64,000 nucleotides of DNA from Cantharellus purpuraceus (lineage: Eukaryota; Basidiomycota; Agaricomycetes; Cantharellales; Hydnaceae). Positions within the stretch are counted from its first letter, which is position 1. The number at the start of each line of letters is the position of its first letter. This document shows, in pieces, positions 1-12,511 of this stretch. A program made the translations under genes and the position numbers. The DNA lies in contig JALBUN010000010.1 of the NCBI GenBank assembly GCA_025174535.1, positions 1,550,001-1,614,000 of the forward strand. The letters are read 5' to 3'. Under the pieces are notes generated by a model. It was not told the origin of the DNA. It ran no database searches and saw only the letters and a program-made list of their open reading frames with translations.

Positions 1-332
1 TTCCGTCGTGCTTGCTTGTCCGCACGCCGTCCAGATTTTGGTGCAAAAGCCTGAGCCGAGGTCAATACAACGGCAAGAGGAGGAGATGCAGCTTGCCTTT
101 TCATTACGCCCCGATTGCCTCCCCGTTGCTTTTCCTTTCTTCTTGTCAGCTTTGACACCAGAATGTCGGGCCCTGTGCGCTTTCTGTGGTCGGTCGTCCA
201 TTGCCAATACCAGTGCCACTTACATAATCGCAAGCCGTTGACTTCGTTTGTTATACACGTCAACTGCACGCACTTGCCTCCTTCAGTGACGCGTAACTGG
301 TGAATTACACCTGTTGTTGCGTAGAAGACGAA
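1..332. other. Upstream region of POB3, no gene supported
   Basis: There are only short overlapping open frames here, and none resembles a known protein or joins to POB3. It probably holds the POB3 promoter and 5' leader. It may also hold the edge of a gene lying left of the window, which I cannot show. Confidence 0.4.
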
Positions 333-2591
333 ATGGCCCAACAGTTTGACAACATCTTTTGTGGTCTTTCACCTGATGTTGGCAGTGAGCATTGTTTGCA
401 CGCTTGACCTGACGCGAGTTTTGACCAGGTGCCTGCGCAGAATTACGCATAGGTCCACAAGGTGTAGCTTGGAAACCCTTGGAGGGTGATGGAGATGTAA
501 AGTCTGTCATGGTCCCAGCTAGTGACATCAAGTGGGGGGAGTGGCTACGCGTCGCACGCAACTTCCAGTTACGCATAGGACTCAAAGAGAAGGGAAAGAG
601 GATGACCTTTGATGGATTTGTGAAGGAGGTTCGTTCCCAGTATCTGATGCTAGAGTCTGGTACAAAACTCACCTCCAGGCTGTGGCAACAGGAACACGAC
701 AAGTTGGTTACGCTGATGAAGCAGCATTTCAGCGTAGCCATTGAGACGAAAGAAATCACATTCAAAGGGTGGAATTGGGGAGCTACCGATTTCCAGGGTA
801 TGTGCATTATTCTGGTGTGGGGAACCCTATCAATGTGCTAGTTGCCTAGGTCCCGATCTCGCATTCCTCGTGTCAAATAAGACGTCGTTTGAGCTCCCAT
901 TGCAGAGTGTGGCAAACTCCAATATAGCGGGTAAAACCGAGGTCTCCCTAGAGTTTGTCACTCCCTCCAACATCAAGGGCCCAAAAAAGGCAAAACTTCC
1001 CGACGAGTTGGTTGAGATGCGATTCTATATTCCTGGGACACATACAAAGGAAGGCAGCGATAATAAAGGCAGCGACGATGAGGATGAAGTGGAGATGTCC
1101 GCTGCTCAGGCATTCCACGATACCATCAAGGAGAAGGCAGAGATCGGAAAGGTCATCGGAGAGACGCTTGTCTCCTTCGATGAAGTACTCGTCACGACAC
1201 CTCGAGGACGTTACGATATCGACATGTTCCCCACTTTCCTACGTCTTAGGGGGAAGACCTATGACTACAAGGTCCTATATAACTCCATCATACGATTGTT
1301 CCTACTTCCAAAATTCGACGAAAACCACATCCAGTTTATTGTGTGTTGTTTAAAATATGTTTTAGGGTCTTAACACCAACATAACTCGCGCAGGTTGCTC
1401 TCGATCCCCCGATTCGACAAGGCCAAACAAAATACCCATACCTTGTCATGATGTTCAGCAAGGAAGAGGAGCTCGATGTGGAGCTGAATATCAATCCGTG
1501 AGTGCAGACATATCTGAAAGTCTGGTGCACTCTGACATGTCGTCTAGCGAGACCTTTGAGCGAGATTACAAGGGCAAACTGGAGCGGAAGTATGAATTAC
1601 CGACCTTCACTGTCGTTTCTGAGGTCTTCAAAGGTCTGACGGGAAGGAAAATTATCGCAGCATCTTCCAGTTACGAGAGGTGAGAGTTACAGCTTGTTGT
1701 TGAGCCCGCAATCAACTCTAGTACAGCAAAGATGGCCTCCCAGGGTTCAAAGCCCACCTGAAAGCAGTGTCTGGAGAGCTCTATTTCTTGGAAAAATACT
1801 TTTTCTTTGTATCCAAGCAACCAACACTCATTGAATTGTCTGACATACATCAGGCAATCTTTTCTCGGTCAGTGCACAATGATGTCACGCAATAATCTTT
1901 ATGCTGAATGTTAGATCCATATACTCTACAGCGTAGGCGGGGCAATGACCTCCGCGCGCACATTCGATCTCAAGATAGAGCAAAAATCGGGGCCAGAGTA
2001 CACCTTTACCTCAATTGCACGTGAGGAGCATGAGAGTATCGAGTCGTTTTTGAAAACCAAGAAGGTGCGCGTGACGAACGAAATGGGAGATGGCGACGCC
2101 ATCATGGCTGCTCCCGACGACTCGGATGATGAGATGCAGAGCGTGGCGAGTAGCGGAGAAGAAGCACCGAAGCCACGATTAGGGGATGATGACGAGGATA
2201 GCGAAGAGGGTATGTCTGTATATCGAGGAGAAAAGGATGATTGGCTTAACCGAGCTTTCCAGACGAGGATTTCCAGGCTTCATCTTCGGACGAAGGCTCT
2301 CCGAGTGATTCTGATCCGTCAGACTCTGGTGCTGCATCCGACGCGAGTGGAGATGCAGAGGTTCGTGCCGTCCGAGACAAGAAGAAAAAAGTAGCTAGCA
2401 AAGGTGAACATGCCGCCACAAAACCCTCGAAGAAGCAGACGGCTGGTGCAGACGACCAGAAGCCGCCGAAAAAGAAGTCAAAAGCAAATGACAAAATGGA
2501 TGTGGACGAAGGGCCATCAAAAGCGAAAGCTAAACCAAAGAAAGTTGCTAAAGAGGACGGCCCACCAAAGAAAAGGGTGAAAAAGGAGTGA
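333..2591 (+). CDS. POB3: FACT complex subunit POB3 (SSRP1 homologue)
   Basis: Histone chaperone subunit of FACT, which with Spt16 loosens and reassembles nucleosomes during transcription and replication in the nucleus. The start is the ATG at 333. Exon 1 ends at 384 (donor GTGAGC) and exon 2 starts at 441, giving a Pob3-like N terminus that runs into [12 protein letters not shown]. Family landmarks follow in order: RGWNWG-like GWNWGATDF near 770; [12 protein letters not shown] near 1005; [12 protein letters not shown] near 1196; a second PH-like part with FKGLTGRKI near 1630 and SARTFDLKI near 1955; then an acidic stretch and a Lys-rich tail (PKKRVKKE) ending in TGA. There is no HMG box, as in fungal Pob3 and unlike animal SSRP1. 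At least five introns interrupt it. It is convergent with the RA-PH gene, with stops 132 bp apart. The identification rests on similarity along most of the length. Confidence 0.95.
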
Positions 2592-2723
2592 CGTGATGGA
2601 CATCCATGTTTTTTTACAGTGTATCCTATAATACTCTGCTGTACCTTTGAGAGACAATACATACAATAATACGGTCCAAATTACAGAGCTATGATAAAAT
2701 CCTGCATTAAATACTGAACCACG

Positions 2724-4624
2724 TTAAATTGATGCTTTGGCCAGCAAAGAACCTGATTGGAAAGGGTGCTTGGTCGTAGAAGGCGGATCCGGGGTCTGTA
2801 TTGCATTTACATCAACGAGCTTCGCTGCGGCTCGTGAAGAACTCTTGTTTGTATTCTGGTTGGAGTGCCCCGTGCTGGGTGAGGAACCTGGAGCTGAAAC
2901 GGCCGCAGCGAAAAGGATGGTGCGCTCTTTATGAAGCACATAGGACTACAATGCCATGACATTAACAGAATTCTAGGTGCCATAAACTGCGACTTACGCG
3001 AGCGAGTAGGACACGCTCTATCCAGCGCTGGCCATCGTTTGGATCGCATGCAAAAACATGTAGGTAATCAGCTGGATTCTCGAACAGAGTCAAGTTGTCT
3101 GATGACTTGACCGCGAAGACGAATGGCTTTGGAGCTTTGTGTAAGCGTGAAACGTAATAGCAGTCAAAGTTGGATAGGGAACACAAAAACGTCGAGTCCT
3201 TTCCCTGGGCTGCTGCTCAGCACTCTAGTCAACAGCGAGAAAACCCAAAATTACGTTGTCACGTTTGGATAGCCAGAGGCTGTGCTCCCTGAGCTCCATC
3301 CAACGTTTGTTCCACTTGCCGCGCTTGCTCTCCCATTGGACGTGGCCACTGTATGTAGGTGAGCTAGTTGGCATGGCCCTCTTTGCCAGCAAAGATGCAA
3401 GGGGCGTCTTTTTAATCATAAAGCTGTTTAATCTTGTGTTGCTGTTCCAAGTTGCATAGACCTCGGCAGGGAGCTCGAAATCACGCAAGGGTCGCTCTAT
3501 ATCATCATGTTAGCTAAGCATCTGTATATATCAATGAAACATACCCATTCCAAAATCCTGTGCGATTTCCCACAGCATCCACCCGCCAGGTCTTGCGGCA
3601 GGCTCACCTCTTAATTCACCCTGCGCCTCCACGAGGTCCAGGACGTCACGCGCTCGCGTTTGCGGGCCTATCTCTATCGTGTTGAAGCGTTGCATATCGC
3701 CAATGAACACGCGGTGCTGGGTAGAGCCTGCCTCTGACGTCTTCTTGATGTCTTGAGGGACCGGGGGTGGAGATGTATCAAGAGTGCGGACGCGTTGAAG
3801 GACACGTTGAGTGGGCCGTACACTAGAAGACATCGTACGCGAGCGCATGACACCCTCAGCCTCACGTTTCTCTTGCGTGTCGAGAGATCTACGGAGATGG
3901 GTATCGATTGGCATAGAAGCTTGTTGGTGGTGCATTGTGGATGGCTTGCGGGAGACGACCTGTTGAGACAAAGCGGGAGGCGGGTGTGGGCGTACTGGGG
4001 GTCGTGAAGGCGAGGAGGGTTGTGGTACCGCGTGGCTTACAGACTTGTTGCGTGGCTGGGCGGTCGTCGGCTGACGAGCGAGAGGGACAGACGATGTGTC
4101 ATTGGCAATATTTCCGACGTCACTTTGCCCTTGCGAGACGTATCGAGGCTGTGGGGAAGGGTTTCTAGGGTCGGCTGGTCGACGTAGAGTGCCTGTAGTG
4201 CGCAGTGCGGCTGAAGATGAGACCTGCTCTCGCAGAAGCTTCTGGGTTAGCTCCTCCGGGGCAAGATGACGCTGGGGCTAGACACTGGCATCAACTGGCG
4301 AAAAAACAGCGGAGACACCATAGCACGTACTGCTCGAGCTTTCTGCTTAAGAGCCTGTTTCTCCTTACGTCTGCGTTCGCGCTCTGCCCTATCCTGTGTG
4401 CGGATAGTCTTCTGGGCCTGCAATGCCCCTGGAATGCGTTGTGCGAGGGGGACGTTGTCTTCCGAGTCCTCAGAGTCGCTCCCGAGGTCCTCACTGTCTG
4501 TCTCGTCATCCGAGAACATCGAGCGCACCCCAGTCTCGTCGTCCGAGAACGCTGAGCGTACCCTAAGGTTGTCATCCTCTTCTGGCCCCTGCATTGTGGG
4601 AGCTGTAAAGCACTGCTTAGCCAT
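2724..4624 (-). CDS. RA-PH domain adaptor protein
   Basis: Predicted signalling adaptor with a Ras-association-like domain followed by a pleckstrin homology domain, the order seen in the MRL (Mig10/RIAM/lamellipodin) family. The ATG is at 4624. The N-terminal part is acidic, with repeated FSDDET motifs, then basic (ERERRRKEKQALKQKARA). An intron of about 53 nt then leads to a Pro/Ser-rich linker. The RA-like part (RVFIGDMQRFNTIEI, then DVLDLVEAQGEL) lies near 3600-3700. The PH domain (HVQWESKRGKWNKRWMEL, ending WIERVLLARS) spans about 3390-2920 across introns. The last exon is Ser/Pro-rich and ends at TAA 2724. Such a protein would bind small GTPases and phosphoinositides at the membrane. That role is inferred from domains only, and no pathway can be named from the sequence. 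Confidence 0.8.
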
Positions 4625-4774
4625 TCACGCCCGTCACGTGATGTGACATCGGCGCCCAAAAGGGGGCGTGCAGAAAAATTAATTTTTGGGAAGGCGGCAA
4701 TTACCAGCCGCTGCGCACGGTGCCTATGGCTGCTTTGGGCGTGGAGTGACAAGGCGTGGTGTCACGTTACCGCG
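4625..4774. promoter_or_regulatory. Shared divergent promoter, RA-PH gene / CHL1
   Basis: These 150 bp separate the start codons of two divergent genes, so both promoters must lie here or inside the 5' leaders. It contains TCACGTGATGTGACATC with a CACGTG E-box core near 4635 and an AT-rich AAAAATTAATTTTT near 4673-4686. Any regulatory role is inferred from position. Confidence 0.5.
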
Positions 4775-7700
4775 ATGGAGAGAGCGACGGCAGAAGGGCG
4801 CACTCTTATCCTTCCAACCCCTCCCACCTTTCCCTTCCCCTACCCACAGCCTTACCCTATTCAGTCCGCGCTCATGCAGCACGTCTATTCCGCTGTAGAG
4901 GCACCCAGTGTCAGGGTGGCTGTAGTGGAGAGTCCGACGGGGACAGTGAGTCTCTTGTTTTATAGAGCATGGCATTGACCAACTTACTCAAAAGGGAAAA
5001 ACTCTAAGCCTCCTCTCCAGCACCCTTGCTTGGCTTGCCGATGACAAGGATCGCCAAATACGAGGTGAATTGGACGAGTTGAAGGAGGCCATGGAACAAG
5101 ACAGCAGCGGTACGCCCCTCCCCATCTTCCCCCCAACCCTCCATACATGATGCACTTCAGACCCGCCATGGGTTCTATCCCAATCCCTGGAGCGCCACAG
5201 ACGCACTCTCATTGCTGCCGCCGACGAGCTAGAACAGCGCCTCCAAAGCGCACGGAAGAGGGAAGAGGTAATCAGGAGAATGGCTGACAAGAGGATGGGT
5301 AAAAGGCAGGTGCGGCTCTTGGCCGTTGGACTTTGAGGTGAATTGGTAATGTTTGCGACTTACACAGAAATTAGATGAATCCGTCACCATGAGTAAGGAT
5401 GATGACGACTCGTCCTTCCTCCCTGACGACGACGACGACGGGATCTCTCCCGCAGTTAGGGCACTCATGAAGAGGTACTTCTCCTTTCAGTTATACAGAG
5501 CGAGCATGTCAAGGAGAGATTAGAGAACCTGATAACTCACGAAGCGTCTATCTAGCCTTGCAAATTCTCGCACAAAAGACACCACACAAGAAGCCCAGGA
5601 GCCGACCTGTACAAAGGTACGTGCCTCCGCTGGTGTTTTTCAGCCTCTTTCTTCACCTATAGTCACATGTGTGTTTTCCATCAAGATATATTACGCCTCC
5701 CGGACCCATAGTCAACTTGCGCAGATACGGAGTGAGGTGAGTTGACAGGTTCGGTCCTGCTTCTACTGAGTTTGATCTACTCTACTTGGTATATCCCTTA
5801 TCACACCCCTGTCATTGCCTCTTATCCTTCTCGCGTCTTTCCCCCACAACATCGCACTCATAGCTCCTCAAAACCCCTCATTCCTCCACCCGCACTGTCC
5901 CCCTCGCCTCCCGTCAGAACCTCTGCATCAACGACGCCCTCCGTGCTCGGAGCACTACCGCTGCTGACCTGGACGAGGGATGTCGCGAGATGCTTAGTGG
6001 TGAGCACACCTGCACTGTGGTTGCCATACCCGATCATCAACTACATGCCCCATTGTTGCATAGAGAAGAAAGAACACCGCTGTCCATACCTCCCCCCGCC
6101 CTCTGAAGAACACAAAATGCTCGATCTCCGGGATCATATCCTCGTACGTCCCCAGAAGTTACAAGCCGGATACAAGAACCCTCACCTTACGATTCAGAGC
6201 ACTCCGAGAGACATTGAAGACCTCGTAACAATCGGCAGAGGTGCATATCTGTTCGCTGATCTTGCTCGGAGACAAAGTCACTCATGATGCTTATACTTGA
6301 CTGATGTCACAGAATTAAACACCTGTCCATATTTTGGGTCTAGGCGCGCGATTCCTCAGGCGCAGGTGGGTGTCCGTTTGCTGTTTACTTTGGTTGTCTT
6401 TTACATTACATAAATTGTCCATATTTCTGTGTCTTTCTGCTGTTCAATGTTCCCTACTCAATTCATATCTTTGTTGCTTTCCGTCCTTGACGCACCCTCG
6501 TCCCTCACGTCTCTACTTACTCCCATGTGATCAATTGACAGCTCGTAACACTCCCCTACAACCTTCTCTTGCAAAAGACGGCACGAGAGGCTTTGGGCAT
6601 TGATTTGAAAGATCACGTCGTTATTATTGATGAAGCTCACAGTACGTCTTTCATGTGCTTCTCGTTTGCGTCGTCTTACTTCGCCTGTCACTCACTGCCA
6701 ACTCACTTGCTCATCCCCCTCCACTTTCATACTGTCGCGACACCCCCCTCTCCTCTGCTCAGACTTAATAGATACGCTCCTCGCAACTCACACACCCACA
6801 CTCACGCCCCCAACACTCCACGCTGCTCTCACACAGCTGCGCATCTACCTGGCGCGCTTCCGCACGCGGCTTGCACCCATACATGGGCTGCATCTGCGGC
6901 GTCTGGTCCGCTTTTTGGGCGCGCTGGAAGCTTTGGTGGAAGGGTGGAGGATGGCCTCTGTGGGGCAGTCTGCCGGAACTGCGTCTGCGGCGATGTCGGG
7001 GACGGGGACAGAGAAGGGGAAACGATCGGGGCCGAAACAGGAGAGCATGCCTGCCAGCAGTCTGATGTCACGTCTAGGTCCCCAAGTCGACGGGGTGAAT
7101 TTACTAGAAATCGAAGCGTATTTGAAACGGAGTAAGATCGCCAGTGAGTGATGGCCTTTCTTTTCCCTTGGTCACCGAGTCCGCCATTGGCAGGCCCCTT
7201 CACCAGCTCATACTTGATGTAGGGAAAATAAGCGGATACAGCGACAAGGTTAATCAAGAAGCTGCTCAAAAAGGTCTTCCTCCCCACTGTCCTCTCTCAC
7301 ACAGCAGCCACTAATGTCCCCGTATCTAGATACCAACGCCTCACCTCCACGGCGACACACTACCCCCCCCCTTCATGCCGTTGAGAACTTCATTTTAGCC
7401 CTCACAAATGGTGATGCAGGTGAGTCTTACACACAATCCTCCAAATATAGCAGAAGAATTCATAAGACACGCTTTTTTGTTTTGCAGACGGTAGGTTAAC
7501 GCTAACGCTAAGCGGGGACAGCGAAAACGAGAATGTGGTTTTAAAGTACCAACTATTGAACCCTAGCCATCACTTTAAGGAAATTGTGGATGCAGCACGA
7601 TGTGTCGTACTCGCGGGGGGAACAATGTCGCCCGTATGTAACACATTACTGTCCTACTTTCACTGAAGTAAAATGAATGTGGATGGGATGGCGTTAAGAT

Positions 7701-8811
7701 CGGAGACTTCCAGATCCAGTTGTTCCCCTTTTTGAAGGAGGGTGAGATGAGTATGTTTACATGCGGCCATGTCATACCCCCGCAGAATCTACAAACTCTT
7801 GTTATTGGGAAAGGCCCGCGGGGTGGTGAACTATTGTTCAAATACGACCAGCGAGACAATCAGGACATGGTGGGCATATGCACTATTTATGCACTATTTC
7901 GTTGTCATTGAGCACGGCACACGATGATTCACACCTCCGCACAGATAACCGAACTAGGCCAGGTGCTGATAAACCTTGTCAACCTCGTTCCCCATGGACT
8001 CGTCGTTTTCTTCCCCTCCTATGCCTTCCTCAACTCCGTTAAAGCAGCTTTCCTGAAAAGTGGACTATTAGATAAACTAAACCTCAAGAAAAAGGTGTGT
8101 CGGAACGCACTCCCACGTCTGCATCAATAGTTGATCTTATTTGATCAGCTCTTTTTCGAACCAGAGAGTGCGGGCGATGTCGAAGCCGTCCTCCGTCAAT
8201 ACGCTCTTGCTATTTCATCAGTAGTACGTTAACCATTCTCTCTCACATGAACCCTATCCTCGTTCTCATACTCACACTCATCCATCCAGCCCTCAACGAC
8301 CACGACCAAAAAAGGCGGTGCCCTCATTTTTGCCGTTATTGGAGCCAAACTCTCTGAAGGTATCAACTTTTCCGACACGCTCGCCCGCGCTGTCGTCATC
8401 ATCGGTCTTCCCTTCCCTTCCCTCGCCTCTCTCGAACTCAAGGAACGCATGCGGTACGTCAGTGAGCTCGAACAAAAGCTCAAGATACCCCGCTTGCCAG
8501 GGGCGAAGGATGCGGGCGCAGAGCTGTACGAAAACCTTTGTATGAAGAGCGTGAATCAGTCCATCGGTGCGTTGGCGCATCATCCATGACGGCAATAGCA
8601 GCTTCTTGAATCTCATTTCTGAGCTATCTATCTAGGTCGTGCGATACGCCATCAGAACGACTATGCAAGCTTGATCCTAGTTGACAGCCGGTACGCCTCT
8701 CCACGGATCAGTGCAAAGCTCCCAAAATGGATTGGGCAGAGTGTTGTTGTTACGAAGAATTTTGGACAAGCTGTAAAGGAGGTAGGTCAGTTCTTTCGTG
8801 AGAAGAGTTGA
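4775..8811 (+). CDS. CHL1: DDX11/Chl1-family iron-sulfur DNA helicase
   Basis: XPD-like superfamily 2 5'-3' DNA helicase needed in yeast for sister-chromatid cohesion and replication fork stability. It starts at ATG 4775 with the family opening [12 protein letters not shown]. Walker A (SPTGT + GKTLS) is split by an intron. Motif Ia region [10 protein letters not shown] is near 5690. The four Fe-S cysteines are readable: NLCIND, EGCREM, HRCPYL and NTCPYFGSR, the last two split by an intron. The DEAH box (VVIIDEAH + NLIDT) near 6620-6770 is also split by an intron. Later motifs are [10 protein letters not shown] near 7605, VVFFPSYAF near 8005, SEGINFSD near 8355 and QSIGRAIRH near 8625. The ending FFREKS and TGA at 8811 matches the family's C-terminal pattern. 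About a dozen introns are present. Start, motifs and stop are all intact, so the gene looks functional. Confidence 0.93.
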
Positions 8812-9284
8812 TGGGTTTTTTTGTATACATGTAGTGTTGTGATCGCTACTTGTTGACTTATTTTATTTGGTTTTTATGAGTTCTTGATAAGAGATAAGGT
8901 CGAATCGGGGCATAGAGTGGAACCCTTTGCTATTCACAGGCACCGTTTATACCGTTTATATCTTGTCACTCTTACTGGTCAGCATGATACCAATCGCCGC
9001 AGAAACCGAACACTTCCTAAGAACGGCACTCTCCCCCACTTAATAGGCGACCCTCTCCAAACCGGGAGTCCAATATCCACATGGTATTACTATGTATTCT
9101 CTACCTGACATAAACGTACAAGATGTACCAAACATTGTACCAAGACTATGTAGTTTGCTACAAAATTGAATAACCAATCAAAATGGCATACTAAGTACAA
9201 AGCGCTGCTTGCTCTATTTCAAGACAAAACGATGCAATGAGTTCATGTGCAATGCTATAACATGTTGACAAAACGTGCGCGCCG
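8812..9284. other. Convergent intergenic region after CHL1
   Basis: About 470 bp lie between two stop codons. It is AT-rich, with TTTTTTGTATAC after the CHL1 stop that could serve 3' end formation. I see no gene. Confidence 0.5.
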
Positions 9285-12200
9285 CTAAACAAATGCAGCG
9301 TATTTTGGCCGTGACGGGATTCCGCCACGAGGGACTGGCTGATCTTGAAAATCGAGTAGGTCGTATAATGATGCGATTTGATCACCTTTCTGCTCAAGGG
9401 TATCGATGACCTCTCGCAAGTGGTCGGCGAGAACGTTCCTCTTTGCCACGTTTGAGGCCGCATCTATTATTCCATACTGCTCTGCTAGTTCTAGGTATAT
9501 GCTGTTACCAAGGTGGTGAGTGAAAGGCCATGATATGAAACCAGTAGACGCACGCTTTGTAGTGTGAGAAATCATCTTCGAGCTCGCGAACCACTCGCGC
9601 TAGAACAGTCTGGGGAGGAAGCCTATCTTCCCCTTCATTGATTTCATAATCGGCCCTATTACGCCTCTCCTTGTTGATACCCCGCTTCGCCTGATTGCGG
9701 AGGTATGTCTTGACCGCCTCATTTTCCCCTTCCATCTCTCGGTAACCGTCATCCTCTTTCATGTATACGCGACGGTGCTCCCCACCACGCTTCCGGCGAT
9801 GACATACAGTACAAGTCCTCGCATTGTGTTCTGGGGCAGAGAAGAAGAGGCGCTCCATGCGTGAACCACGAATTTGAGGAAACGGTGTATCAGGCACAGG
9901 CTGTCTCGGGGGTGTCACATTGCGTTGACGAGAGCCCAAGTTAGAGCGTTCGGAGGCGTGAACTCGCGCAGGCTGTACAGTCGGACGTGCCGTGCTAAAT
10001 ACAGGCGACGGGTCCTCGCCTTCATTGCGAGCCTGGGACGCATCATGATCACACAATACGGCATCGCATGACAAAGTTCTGGCTCACATCGTGATCTGGT
10101 TCTGGCTCACCCCCCGACTGTCCTTCCCTGCTACCATTCGCAGCACTACTTGTGCCAGAACTGGATCTTGAACGCTCTGAACGCCGCTCATGCATCTCAG
10201 ATTCGACCCTGGCGAGTTCTGTAGCCTGCTCACACACAGTCAGTGCTTACCTCTACACATTGCAAAAGAGCGTACGTCGATAAATCTCTGTGAGCGAGAC
10301 TCCATAGGCACCACCTCAGTGTCACGTCCATATCTTGAATCATATGCCAGTTCCCGTTTGTCATCCCTTTCCTGCTCTTGGTCAGGTTCCAAGTCTTCCA
10401 CTGTCAAGGGCTCTTCACGCTCTTCACCACGAGATGCCGGCACTGTAGCGTATGTTAAATCGACGCCCATCTGTGCGGCAGCCACAGTCTGATCCCTCTC
10501 TGCCGCGCTCCCGTCACCACTGGTATTGTCCACCCTTGCTCGCCTCCTCTCTCGCAGCCCCTCCTCCACAATCTCTTTGAGACGCTCGACCTCTCCAGCG
10601 AGACGTTCGACTTCAGCACGAAGCGCCTCCACTTCTGCTTGGGTCTCCCTAGTAGCGTAAGCGTCCGCACGAAGGTCCGCTATCAGAGATTTATGCGAAG
10701 CGAGCTCAGATGTAAGGCGCGCTAGATGTGTGCGCAGTGTAGACACGAGAGCTTCAAGGGCTGCAATAAGATAAATAGAAACTGTCAGTCAAAATCATCC
10801 TTGGATAAAAGAAAGCAACACTGATGGACCTTTCTTCTCCTCGACGACTTCACGGTATCGGCGCTCCTCCTCATGGATCCTCCCTCGCACTTGGCGAGCC
10901 TTCTCCCGTTCCCGTTCTATTTGCGCCTCTTCCTCGTGCTCGCGTTCCCGCTCTCTAACCCGTGTACGCTCCTTTGCGACTTCAGCCTTGCACTCCTCAA
11001 GCTCTAGCTCTAGCTCTGTAACGCGTCGACGAGATACGCCATTCTCACGCTCAAGAGCTTGCAGCCGTGTCTGGAGTGCGTCGAGGGCAGGGAGAAGATC
11101 TACAGCCAGACTCGGATGTGCAACTATACGAGTAGATCTTAAAAACGTGATAATAGGAGCGTGAAAGACAAACCATCTGCCGCGGCATATCCATCGCTGC
11201 CCTTGACTGGGCTTTGCACTGCGGAAGTCAATCCTGTCACATCTGGAAGTTGAACGCGTGCGGAAGTACGTGTACGACTCTTAGGTTTCGCATCACCCAG
11301 CTCCCTATTGACGAGGTCAGTGAAAGGAGGGCGCTTCCCCGGGCCAGCCGTGGGTGCAAGGGGGAAGACGCCCCGTCGGGAAGGACGTGGTGTTGCATCA
11401 TTCACATTGTAATTTTCGTCGCGCGATATAAGTCGAGTCTGCGCCTCGATGTCGCGAGCGATTCCCCGTGAGATCTTGGAGAACTGTGAGTCCGCCGACG
11501 TACGCTCGAGCGCGCTGTGCATAGGATTGTGCCTGGCAGGATTGAGATTCGATGGTCCTGCTTGCAGCTTGGTCAACACAGGTTTGGAGGAATGAGCAAT
11601 GCGGTTGGCTGTGGGATTATGAGGACGCGGAGGTGGATAAAATTGTTGTGTGGAAATGGGAGCACTGCGCGGCCGCTTTGGGCTGAATTGCTGACCGAGA
11701 GCATGAGAAAGACGTGTTGTGGGGTTGTCAGAGTCTGACGCGTCTGACACGCTGGGACTGGGTTGGGAATGTGAACGGGTGACATGAGGATGATTTTTCC
11801 GAGAGGTATGAGGACGCTGGTGACCTGTTCTAAGGAAGCGGTCGAGCTCGGCTGTAGAGTCTACAATGACAGGGTCGAAAGTAGGTAAAGAACGCGTCTA
11901 TAATCGAAGTCACCAACATGAACGATGAAAGTATACACAACATATGCACCTCGTCATGCTTGTGACTCTTGACAGACTTTGATTTTGACCGGCCAGTCGC
12001 ATCAAAGAGACTGATTCCATCTGCAATCCTGCTGTCAAGTATGTCCTGGAGAGGTCTTTCAGGATCAAACTCGGCACCAGATGGGCTCGCTCTGCCTGGA
12101 GTATGAGTGTAACTGCCGCGTCCACGCAACCCGGCGCTGAGCGTGAGGGCACTGGCATGATGAGCAGCAGTGCTCATTGTGTGACCGAGGTCTGGGTCAA

Positions 12201-12450
12201 GAGCAATGGAATCATCGTCGCCATGTCTAGAGTAAAAGTCCGAGTCTAGATGGGAAAGATGCTCGAAGGAATGGAAAGAGGCATGGGGATGCGAATTATG
12301 ACGAGCAAAGTCGACTGAGGAAATGTCGTCGTCTTCGCGCTCTGGAGAGTTGGCTGAGGACATGGAAGGAGGAGAGGGAATGTTGTTGTCAATGTCGCGT
12401 TCGAGTCTGATACGAGACTGTTCGAGACTGTCGCCCCGAATTTCCTTCAT
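9285..12450 (-). CDS. Cep57-like spindle pole / microtubule-binding protein
   Basis: Predicted structural protein of the spindle pole body, related to the Cep57/Ppc89 group. The N-terminal third is Ser/Pro-rich and probably disordered. The middle (about 11100-10400) is strongly charged coiled coil, with a long heptad-like stretch such as EVERLAGEVERLKEIVEEG. A C-x2-C motif (CTVCHRRKRG) lies near 9810. The C terminus (about 9575-9285) reads VLADHLREVIDTLEQKGDQI followed by ASLYDLLDF, the signature of the Cep57 microtubule-binding domain. I chose the ATG at 12450 (MKEIRGDS). A longer frame from 12513-12537 would overlap the ERG24 start codon on the other strand. There are at least five exons. 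Family membership rests mainly on the C-terminal domain and the coiled coil, and the cellular role is by analogy. Confidence 0.8.
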
Positions 12451-12511
12451 GGTGGGTTCAAACAGACGCGACGAGTCACGTGACTCATATACCTCGTACC
12501 ATTTGACCGCC
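12451..12511. promoter_or_regulatory. 61-bp divergent promoter, Cep57-like gene / ERG24
   Basis: Only 61 bp separate the two proposed start codons. The stretch includes CGAGTCACGTGACTCATA near 12471-12490, a 12-bp palindrome (GAGTCACGTGACTC is 14 bp in full) with a CACGTG core, a good candidate for a bHLH-type site serving one or both genes. Function is inferred. Confidence 0.5.

Noticed and set aside
6569..7135. 188-codon frame rich in His/Thr/Cys
   Set aside because: It is a shadow of CHL1 exons and introns in another frame.
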